From positions 1-9,242 of the forward strand of contig JAESUL010000314.1 of NCBI GenBank assembly GCA_016763115.1: a stretch of DNA of 9,242 nt, given 5' to 3'. The DNA comes from Phycisphaerales bacterium. Its GTDB lineage: Bacteria > Planctomycetota > Phycisphaerae > Phycisphaerales > UBA1924. The notes under the pieces were generated by a model, which was given only the letters and a program-made list of their open reading frames with translations, searched no databases and was not told the DNA's origin. Both the position numbers and the translations under genes were made by a program. Below, piece after piece: positions 1 through 5,778 of this stretch; position 1 is the first letter of the stretch, and every line of letters begins with the position of its first letter.

Positions 1-150
1 GAAGAACTCGAAAAGGCGATGGAATCGGGACAGATCCCCGAGATGATGAAGACCGCGATGGAATTCATGAAACAGCAGGTGCTCTTGCACATCGAAGAAC
101 TCGAAGCCAACGGGGATGACTCCGCAACGGAGGGAGATACCAATGAATAA
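1..150 (+). CDS. 3' end of an upstream gene, product not identified (partial)
   Basis: Frame 1 is open from the window edge to a TAA at 148-150 and encodes the last 49 residues of a protein. The fragment is amphipathic and probably helical (EELEKAMESGQIPEMM, then KQQVLLHIEELE) and ends in a polar, acidic tail (NGDDSATEGDTNE). No catalytic or fold-defining motif is visible, so I do not assign a family. The stop codon overlaps the start of the next gene (ATG at 143) by 8 bases, so the two are very probably co-transcribed and translationally coupled. The next gene encodes a metal-less M16 subunit. Such subunits are commonly encoded beside a catalytic HXXEH M16 subunit, so this could be the end of that partner, but nothing in these 49 residues proves it. 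Confidence 0.8.
   Translation, partial: EELEKAMESGQIPEMMKTAMEFMKQQVLLHIEELEANGDDSATEGDTNE
129..133 (+). promoter_or_regulatory. Shine-Dalgarno site that fixes the M16 start
   Basis: GGAGG lies 9 bases before the ATG at 143, inside the last codons of the upstream gene. It supports 143 over the longer in-frame ATG at 116. Starting at 143 also puts a clean signal peptide at the N terminus. Confidence 0.75.
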
Positions 151-1654
151 TGCACTGAAAATAATGAGTGTCGGGTTGGCATTGGGTGTCGCATCCTCCG
201 CATTGGCGGCAGGCGATATTCCGGGGCATCCGCGAGAGATCCAGTTCGACGAGTTGCTCTTTGAGCCGCCCGTCGCGAGTGATTATCGACACGAGTTGAG
301 CAATGGAACCCCGGTTTTCATGGCGATCAGCAATGAGTTTCCGCTGGTCACCATCCGGTTTAGTTTCACGGGCGGCGAATACCTCGAGCCTGCCGGCAAG
401 GCGGGGCTCGCCTCGTTGACCGGGCAGCTGATCCGCACCGGTGGCAACAGCGCGTTCGGGCCAAGTGAGATGGACGAGGAGTTTGATTTCCTCGCAGCCA
501 ATGCTTCGGCTTCGATCGGCGGGACCACTTCGGGTGCCTCGATCAACTACTTGACGAGCACCTTTGATGATTCATTTGCCATGTTTATGGACATGGTCAA
601 GACGCCTCGCTTTGATGCCGATCGGCTCGAAGTGCTGCGTTCGCAGATGCTCGAAGGGATCAAGACCCGCAATGATGACGGGCTCCAGATCGCGATCCGC
701 GAGATGGGGTTCCTCATGTGGGGGCAGGATCATTTCGAGGGGCGTGTGGCGACCAAGGGCTCGATCGAGTCGATTACGGTTGATGATATTTCCGCGTTCC
801 ATGCACGGATTTTTAACCCGTCGAACCTGATGATCTCGGTCACGGGCGACTTTGATCGAGCCGAGATGCTCACGGTGCTCAACGACGCGATGGAATCGTG
901 GAAGATGGGCGAGGTGTCGGGTGATGTGCCGGCTCCTACGCAGACTTTCACTCCCGGCGTGTACTATTACGAGAAGGACCAGCCTCAGGTACAGGTGCTG
1001 ATCGGGCATCGCGGCATCCAGCGGGATAACCCCGATGCGGTGGATGTCAGCATCATGAACGACATCTTGGGCGGCTCGGGTTTCACAAGCCGAATCACCA
1101 ACACGGTGCGCACCCGCGAGGGGCTCGCGTACACCGCGGGCTCGGTGATGTCTAACCGGGTTGAGTATCCTGGAATGTTCATGTCGTATTTCTTTACCAA
1201 GACACCGACCGCGGCCTTTGCAACCAAACTCGTGTTTGACGAGTTTGACCTGATTCAGAAAGAGGCGGCCTCGACCGATGAGATCGAGATCATGCAGAAC
1301 TCTGCCATCGAAACCTTCCCGCGGACCTTCGAGTCCAAACGCGCGATGATGGGCTTGTTCATGAGCGATGAGCGGACCGGGAGGGCGAGTGACCACTGGC
1401 AAACTTATCGTGATCGCGTCCGCAGCGTTGATCCCGCGGGTGTCCAGCGGGCAGCCAATGAGTACCTGCACCCCGAGGATATGGTGATTCTGATTGTCGG
1501 CCCTTGGGACGAGATCAAGGCAGGCAACGCGGCGTCCGAGCCGGACCCCGAGCGCATGGTCACCATGGATGCGTTCTTTGATGGCAAAGCCACCGAGATC
1601 CCTCAGCGTGATGCCGAGACGATGGAATCCGGCGAAACAACTTCGAACGATTGA
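143..1654 (+). CDS. Secreted M16 peptidase-family protein lacking the zinc site (non-catalytic M16B subunit)
   Basis: 503 residues. Residues 1-23 form a signal peptide (charged start, hydrophobic core, ALAA/GD cleavage region), so export is predicted. Residues ~45-240 resemble the M16 N-terminal domain and ~210-400 the M16 C-terminal domain. In active M16 enzymes the stretch reads GLAHFLEH; here it is GLASLTGQ, so the two His and the Glu of HXXEH are replaced by S91, Q95 and G94. The downstream metal-ligand Glu appears to be Gly (G172 in MLEGIK). R323 and Y330 in VRTREGLAY match the Arg/Tyr pair that, in two-subunit M16B peptidases, lies in the subunit without zinc and helps substrate binding. 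The likely role is therefore a partner or scaffold subunit of a heterodimeric peptidase, not a stand-alone protease. The start is set by GGAGG at 129-133, and the gene overlaps the upstream stop by 8 bases. It ends with TGA, 54 bases before a terminator. The family call is firm; the partner is inferred. Confidence 0.87.
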   Translation: MNNALKIMSVGLALGVASSALAAGDIPGHPREIQFDELLFEPPVASDYRHELSNGTPVFMAISNEFPLVTIRFSFTGGEYLEPAGKAGLASLTGQLIRTGGNSAFGPSEMDEEFDFLAANASASIGGTTSGASINYLTSTFDDSFAMFMDMVKTPRFDADRLEVLRSQMLEGIKTRNDDGLQIAIREMGFLMWGQDHFEGRVATKGSIESITVDDISAFHARIFNPSNLMISVTGDFDRAEMLTVLNDAMESWKMGEVSGDVPAPTQTFTPGVYYYEKDQPQVQVLIGHRGIQRDNPDAVDVSIMNDILGGSGFTSRITNTVRTREGLAYTAGSVMSNRVEYPGMFMSYFFTKTPTAAFATKLVFDEFDLIQKEAASTDEIEIMQNSAIETFPRTFESKRAMMGLFMSDERTGRASDHWQTYRDRVRSVDPAGVQRAANEYLHPEDMVILIVGPWDEIKAGNAASEPDPERMVTMDAFFDGKATEIPQRDAETMESGETTSND

Positions 1655-1694
1655 TACGATTTCATCTCGGCATGTGCCGGGATGAACAGAAATC

Positions 1695-1703
1695 TGGTAT
1701 AGT
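1695..1703 (+). promoter_or_regulatory. Possible extended -10 promoter element
   Basis: TGGTATAGT fits an extended -10 (TGnTATAAT with one mismatch). No good -35 hexamer lies about 17 bases upstream, as is tolerated for extended -10 promoters. Transcription would start near 1710, exactly at the terminator-like hairpin, and would serve the tricorn gene at 1771. No better promoter is visible between the hairpin and that gene. The call is tentative. Confidence 0.35.
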
Positions 1704-1708
1704 GTCAG

Positions 1709-1735
1709 GACCCGTCCGTTTGGGCGGGTCTTTTT
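1709..1735 (+). terminator. Intrinsic terminator after the M16 gene
   Basis: GACCCGTCC (1709-1717) pairs with GGGCGGGTC (1722-1730), giving a 9-bp stem with one T-G wobble and a GTTT loop. TTTTT follows directly (1731-1735). This is a textbook rho-independent terminator. It closes the upstream M16 operon and separates it from the tricorn gene at 1771. The alternative is a 5'-UTR hairpin or attenuator if the extended -10 at 1695-1703 is real. Confidence 0.85.
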
Positions 1736-1760
1736 CTGTCAATAAAGTTGGGGTCATTTG

Positions 1761-1764
1761 GGAG
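1761..1764 (+). promoter_or_regulatory. Shine-Dalgarno site that fixes the tricorn 1 start
   Basis: GGAG (within TGGGAG) lies 6 bases before the ATG at 1771. An in-frame ATG at 1765 directly abuts the GGAG and is too close to use it. A longer in-frame TTG at 1651 would place the terminator hairpin inside the coding sequence and bury the signal peptide, so it is rejected. Confidence 0.7.
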
Positions 1765-1770
1765 ATGTGT

Positions 1771-4700
1771 ATGTTCAATAAAGCAGTAGCAATGGTTGCA
1801 GCGGTTTCGGTGTGCTCGGGGCTCGGATTTGCTGGCGATGGCGCGCTGATTCAGTACCCGTGCGTGTCCGATGATGGGCGGAGCATTGTGTTCTCCGCCG
1901 GCGGGGATTTGTGGGCGATGGATGCTGACGGCGGGGCGGCGACTCGGCTGACCGTTCATCCCGGAGTCGAAACCCGATCGTTTTTCTCGCCCGATGGAAC
2001 CATGCTGTGCTTCGAGTCTAATCGTGATGGTGCACAGAACATCTACACCCTGCAGTTGGAAGGAATAGGACAGTCCATGGTCGGGACGGACCTTTCGAGA
2101 GTCACGGTTTCTGATCGGACGCATACGCTTGGCGGATTTAGCAACGATGGAGAATCGGTGCTCTTTTCTGCTTCGATTTATCCTGAGATCTATCGGCATG
2201 TGAGCATGTTCAGCGCACCGGTTGATGGTGGGCCGATGGAATCCATTTCGGATGCCTTTGGACGGATGCCGACCGCCAGTGCGGATGGCGAATGGACCTA
2301 TTTCAACCGCGGGTATTTTTATCCGCACCGCACGGCGTACCGGGGCCCGGGCAATATTGATCTCTGGCGGATGAATAAAGACGGAGAGACATTCGAGCAG
2401 TTGACCAACTTTAATGGAAACGATATGAACGGGCATCCGCTGCCCGATGGATCGATGGTGTATCTCTCGAGCCGCGATGGTCAGTACAACCTGTGGAGGC
2501 TGAATGCGGACCGCACAGATATCAGTGGCAAGGACTCGCTTCGTCAGATTACACACTTTGCCCCGACGGATGAAGAAGGCACCATCGCCCACGGTGTTCG
2601 TGACCTTGCGGTAAGTGCCGACGGGTCGCTTGCTGTATTCGTGGTTTGGAACACGATGTACTCGCTTGATTTGACGAGGAGTGGCGCAGAACCACGCGTG
2701 ATTGATGTTCTGTTGAGTTCGGATACCGAGCGTGATGTGATCGACCGGATCGATATCTCATCGAAGGTGAGCGAGGCCGCGATTCATCCGAGCGGGGACG
2801 CGGTCGTTGTTTCTGCTCGCGGCGAGCTCTTTCTTCGCAGCACCAAGGATGATCGTCCGACGCGCCGAATCACATCGACACCTTTCCGCGAAGGATCGCT
2901 GGCATGGAGCCCGGACGGATCGGTGCTGTACTTTGCGAGCGATACCGCTGACGGGCTGGGAACAATTTTCTCGGTGGGCGTGACTCTTTCGCAAGAGGAT
3001 CTGGTGCCTGTCATCGAAGAAGAAGTCGTGGCCGAGGAACTTGATACTGAGGTTGACGAGGAAGAGGACAGCGAAGAAACGGAATCAGATGATGTGAAGG
3101 AAGAGGATAAAGATTCGGATGAGTCGGAAGAGAAATCAGAAGAAGATGAGGAAGAGAAGACTGATTGGGGCAAGCGGTGGGGCGAGGCCTTGCGGTTTGA
3201 GGTTCTAGAAGTCGTGAAGAGTGAGGTTCCAGTGTATGCGCCCACGCCTTCTCCGGACGGTAAAACACTACTCTACAAGCGTGAACGCGGCGATGTGTTT
3301 CTGCGGGATCTGGCGACCGGCGAGGACCGGCTGCTCTTTGAGTCGTGGTCGGACCCCGTGGTCCATTGGGTTTCGGATTCGCGTCATGTGTATTATGAGT
3401 TGACGGATCTGGATTTCAACTCTGATATTTTCTTGCTGGACACCTCATTGGACGAGGATGGGGTGGCCCGTTCGGCGGTGAATATTTCTCAGCATCCTGA
3501 TTTTGACCATTCGCCTCAGATTTCGCACGATGGGAAGGTGCTTACTTTTCTGAGTGACCGCGATAACCAGAACTGGGCGTTTGATGTGTACGCGGTGTTC
3601 CTCGACAAATCGCTTGAGGGGATGCCCAAGTACGCATTGGATGAATACTTTGTCGATGCCGCCAAGGCAGCCAAGAAGTTTGAGCCACTCGTTGCAGACA
3701 ATGACAAAGATGATGAGGATGACAACGAAACAGCAGAAGAGATGACCTTTGACAGCGACGATGCGTTCTTGCGTATCCGGCGTCTGACATCGACGCCTGA
3801 ATCAGAGTCCGAACTCGTGATGACCCCCGGCGGCGATCGGATACTGTTTTCAACCGTGACCAATACCAAGCGTGAGTTCGTGTCCGTTGACCATTGGGGC
3901 AAGGACAGCAAAGCCGTGTATTCTGGCTCGGTTGGTGATGTGCGGATGAATATCAATGGGACCAGTGTGTCGTTTGTAGCTTCGGGCAAGGCACGAAAAG
4001 CCGATGCCGGGGGCGGCAAGGCGAGCATATTGGGCATCAAGGGCACGATCGCGGTTGATCGTTCCGATGAGCGATCGCAGAAATTCCACGAAACCGCGTG
4101 GCGCTTTGGGCAGTCGTTCTATCACCCGACACTCAAGGGACTTGACTGGGACTTGATCACCACGCGGTACGACGAGTTGACCTCGTACACACGCACCAAA
4201 CAGTCGTTCCAGCGATTGGTCAACCTCATGTTCGGCGAAGTCAACGGGTCGCACACCGGGATCTGGGGTGGCGATGGGTACTCGGCGGATTCGGCTCGCA
4301 ACGGGTACCTCGGGATCGATTTCACTGCTGTTTCCAAGGGGTATCGCATTGATACGGTGCTTACTGGAGGAGTGATTGACGAGATGGTTGATGGCCCGGT
4401 TGCGGGCGATGTGATTGTTTCGGTCAATGACCTGTTGCTTCTCGATGAAACAACCCAAAGCGGGTTGCGTGATCTTCATGCTTCGCTTGCGGGGCTTGCC
4501 GGTGTGCAAGTTCTGATCGAGTACCTGCATGCGGATGACGAGGGCGAAGAGGCTACGCGGTACGGACTCGTGACGCCGAGTTCGTTCGGATCGGCATCGG
4601 TGATGCGCTACAACAACGAGGTGATGCGCCGGCGGGCACTCGTTGAGAACCGATCCAATGGTCGGCTTGGGTATTTACATATCCGTTCGATGGGGATGGC

Positions 4701-5247
4701 TTCGGTGCGGGACTTTGAGCGTGATCTTTACGCTGCGGCCCATGGGAAAGAAGGTTTGGTCATCGATGTCCGTGACAACGGCGGGGGATGGACAACGGAT
4801 ATCCTCCTCGCATCCTTGACCGCGCCCGCCCATGCCTACACGATTCCGCGTGGGGCGAACCTTGATGATGTTCGGTACGACAACTACCCGCGTGATCGTC
4901 GGCTGATCTACGCGTGGAACCGTCCGATCACGGTGCTCATCAATCAGCATTCATTCTCCAACGCAGAGATCTTTGCCCACTCGATCAAAACAATCGGGCG
5001 TGGAAAGATTGTTGGGACACAGACCTTCGGCGGGGTCATCTCGACCGGGTCATTCAAGCTCATTGACGGCACCACGGTCCGGCGACCGTTCCGCGGGTGG
5101 TACCTGCCCGACGGCACCGATATGGAGAGCAACGGGACGATCCCGGATATCAATGTCTCGCAGACTCCGAGCGATGAAGTCCGAGGCGTAGATCGGCAGT
5201 TGCACGCTGCGGTGGATGTGATGATTGAGGATCTGGATTCGCCTTAA
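1771..5247 (+). CDS. Tricorn-like S41 protease with beta-propellers and PDZ domain (tricorn 1)
   Basis: 1158 residues, close to the usual size of tricorn-family proteins. Residues 1-21 form a signal peptide (cleavage after GFA). Residues ~25-410 and ~470-760 carry TolB/PD40-type propeller repeats (for example SPDGTMLCFES, SPDGSVLYFAS, SPDGKTLLYKR). The second block is interrupted by a very acidic insert at ~414-465 and a smaller one at ~642-665. The tricorn C1-type region begins near 771 (KFHETAWRFGQSFYHP) and contains the catalytic Ser-His pair S827-H828. A PDZ domain follows at ~843-925, then the S41 core at ~965-1145 with DVRDNGGG, the nucleophile S1063 in FSNAE and E1119 in MESNG. These match the Ser-His-Ser-Glu tetrad of archaeal tricorn, so an active serine protease is predicted, probably periplasmic. 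In archaea tricorn trims peptides released by larger proteases; the bacterial substrate is unknown. The gene lies between two intrinsic terminators and is probably monocistronic. Confidence 0.92.
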   Translation: MFNKAVAMVAAVSVCSGLGFAGDGALIQYPCVSDDGRSIVFSAGGDLWAMDADGGAATRLTVHPGVETRSFFSPDGTMLCFESNRDGAQNIYTLQLEGIGQSMVGTDLSRVTVSDRTHTLGGFSNDGESVLFSASIYPEIYRHVSMFSAPVDGGPMESISDAFGRMPTASADGEWTYFNRGYFYPHRTAYRGPGNIDLWRMNKDGETFEQLTNFNGNDMNGHPLPDGSMVYLSSRDGQYNLWRLNADRTDISGKDSLRQITHFAPTDEEGTIAHGVRDLAVSADGSLAVFVVWNTMYSLDLTRSGAEPRVIDVLLSSDTERDVIDRIDISSKVSEAAIHPSGDAVVVSARGELFLRSTKDDRPTRRITSTPFREGSLAWSPDGSVLYFASDTADGLGTIFSVGVTLSQEDLVPVIEEEVVAEELDTEVDEEEDSEETESDDVKEEDKDSDESEEKSEEDEEEKTDWGKRWGEALRFEVLEVVKSEVPVYAPTPSPDGKTLLYKRERGDVFLRDLATGEDRLLFESWSDPVVHWVSDSRHVYYELTDLDFNSDIFLLDTSLDEDGVARSAVNISQHPDFDHSPQISHDGKVLTFLSDRDNQNWAFDVYAVFLDKSLEGMPKYALDEYFVDAAKAAKKFEPLVADNDKDDEDDNETAEEMTFDSDDAFLRIRRLTSTPESESELVMTPGGDRILFSTVTNTKREFVSVDHWGKDSKAVYSGSVGDVRMNINGTSVSFVASGKARKADAGGGKASILGIKGTIAVDRSDERSQKFHETAWRFGQSFYHPTLKGLDWDLITTRYDELTSYTRTKQSFQRLVNLMFGEVNGSHTGIWGGDGYSADSARNGYLGIDFTAVSKGYRIDTVLTGGVIDEMVDGPVAGDVIVSVNDLLLLDETTQSGLRDLHASLAGLAGVQVLIEYLHADDEGEEATRYGLVTPSSFGSASVMRYNNEVMRRRALVENRSNGRLGYLHIRSMGMASVRDFERDLYAAAHGKEGLVIDVRDNGGGWTTDILLASLTAPAHAYTIPRGANLDDVRYDNYPRDRRLIYAWNRPITVLINQHSFSNAEIFAHSIKTIGRGKIVGTQTFGGVISTGSFKLIDGTTVRRPFRGWYLPDGTDMESNGTIPDINVSQTPSDEVRGVDRQLHAAVDVMIEDLDSP
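3010..3165 (+). repeat. Low-complexity acidic (Glu/Asp-rich) tract within tricorn 1
   Basis: These bases are almost all GAA, GAG, GAT, TCG and AAG codons and encode about 52 residues (~414-465), mostly Glu, Asp, Ser and Lys. The coding strand is strongly purine-rich. The tract sits inside the second propeller region and is probably a disordered surface linker. The other tricorn gene in this window has a similar acidic tract at a comparable place. Confidence 0.8.
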
Positions 5248-5270
5248 TCGGCTTTGTTTGCAATGAATAA

Positions 5271-5301
5271 GAGCCCGGCGGAGTATTCCGCCGGGCTCTT
5301 T
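5271..5301. terminator. Bidirectional terminator between the convergent tricorn genes
   Basis: A perfect 12-bp GC-rich stem, GAGCCCGGCGGA (5271-5282) with TCCGCCGGGCTC (5287-5298) and a GTAT loop, lies 23 bases after the + strand stop codon. On the + strand TTTGTGTG follows; on the - strand TTATTCATTG follows. The hairpin also lies 27 bases beyond the TAA of the - strand frame (5326-5328). It therefore serves both genes, more strongly by its stem than by its short T-tracts. Confidence 0.85.
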
Positions 5302-5325
5302 GTGTGTGGATGGACTCAACTCGGT

Positions 5326-5775
5326 TTACTTGTCGGCTTCGTCGATCCCGATGCGGGTCCGATCCGGAGGGGTCGGACGGCTTGGGGGATGGAATCCGTT
5401 GACCTTGATCTCGTGGAGCAGGTGCTCGATGGCGGCGTCGAGTTGTGGGTCTGCGCCGTCTTGCATCAGTGCGGGGTCGGCCTCAACGACGATGTCGGCT
5501 TCCACGCCGTGCCCCTCGATTCCCCATGTTCCATCGAGTTCATAGAACCCGAAGTTGGGAACGGTGACCGCCCCGCCGTCGATCAATGGCGGGACACCCG
5601 AGATCCCGACAAGCCCACCCCAGGTCCGGGTGCCGATGAGTTTGCCGAGCCCATGATGCTTGAAGAGCCATGGGAACATGTCGCCGCCCGAGCCGGCATT
5701 GCCGTTGATGAGCATGGCCTTGGGGCCTTGATGCGCATCGTACGGCCATGGCCAGTCTGCACCATCGCGCCGGTA
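5326..5775 (-). pseudogene. C-terminal S41 part of tricorn 2, downstream of the in-frame TAG
   Basis: This is the same frame as the - strand gene starting at 9048, read on beyond the TAG at 5776-5778. It is 149 codons ending in TAA (5326-5328), with no other stop or frameshift. It encodes typical tricorn C-terminal motifs: YRRDGADWPWPYDAHQGPK, then GSGGD with the nucleophile (S1120 if the TAG counts as position 1091), GTRTWGG, and IEGHG with the probable catalytic Glu (1178). The first in-frame ATG is at 5715, with only a weak, badly spaced AAGG in front. Independent translation is therefore doubtful, and the piece would lack the His and PDZ parts anyway. It is either the remnant of a recently broken gene or a real C terminus reached by readthrough or hidden by a sequencing error. 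Confidence 0.75.
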
Positions 5776-5778
5776 CTA
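5776..5778 (-). other. In-frame amber codon (TAG) inside the S41 domain
   Basis: CTA on the + strand reads TAG on the - strand as codon 1091, in the context LTNM-TAG-YRRDG. Codon positions before and after are in the same frame (5778 to 5715 is 63 bases). Family members as I recall them have an aromatic residue, often Trp, here, so TGG to TAG is a plausible single change. Confidence 0.85.

Noticed and set aside
572..1471. 299-codon - strand open frame opposite the M16 gene
   Set aside because: The protein has unnatural composition (rich in His and Arg) and no motif. The sense strand has clear M16 features.
1651..1770. N-terminal extension of tricorn 1 from an in-frame TTG at 1651
   Set aside because: It would run through the terminator hairpin and place 40 residues before a clean signal peptide. 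The ATG at 1771 has a well-spaced GGAG.
1786..1833. Lipoprotein signal (Cys in VSVCS) in tricorn 1
   Set aside because: The residue before Cys is Val, not Gly, Ala or Ser, so it is not a lipobox. A signal peptidase I site (GFA) follows.
1705..2592. 295-codon - strand open frame opposite the start of tricorn 1
   Set aside because: It lies antisense to propeller repeats and reads through the terminator. No family resemblance is visible.
5715..5717. Independent translation restart at ATG 5715 giving a separate 129-residue protein
   Set aside because: The nearest SD-like AAGG is only 2 bases away. The product would begin inside the S41 fold without the His and PDZ parts.
5715..5778. Frameshift as the cause of the split in tricorn 2
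   Set aside because: The codons before and after are in the same frame (5778 and 5715 differ by 63). Only one TAG interrupts them.
5776..5778. Repair of the TAG by A-to-I mRNA editing (UAG to UIG, read as Trp)
   Set aside because: The known bacterial TadA mRNA motif is UACG, and the context here is GUAGU. It is still testable by comparing cDNA with DNA, but unsupported.
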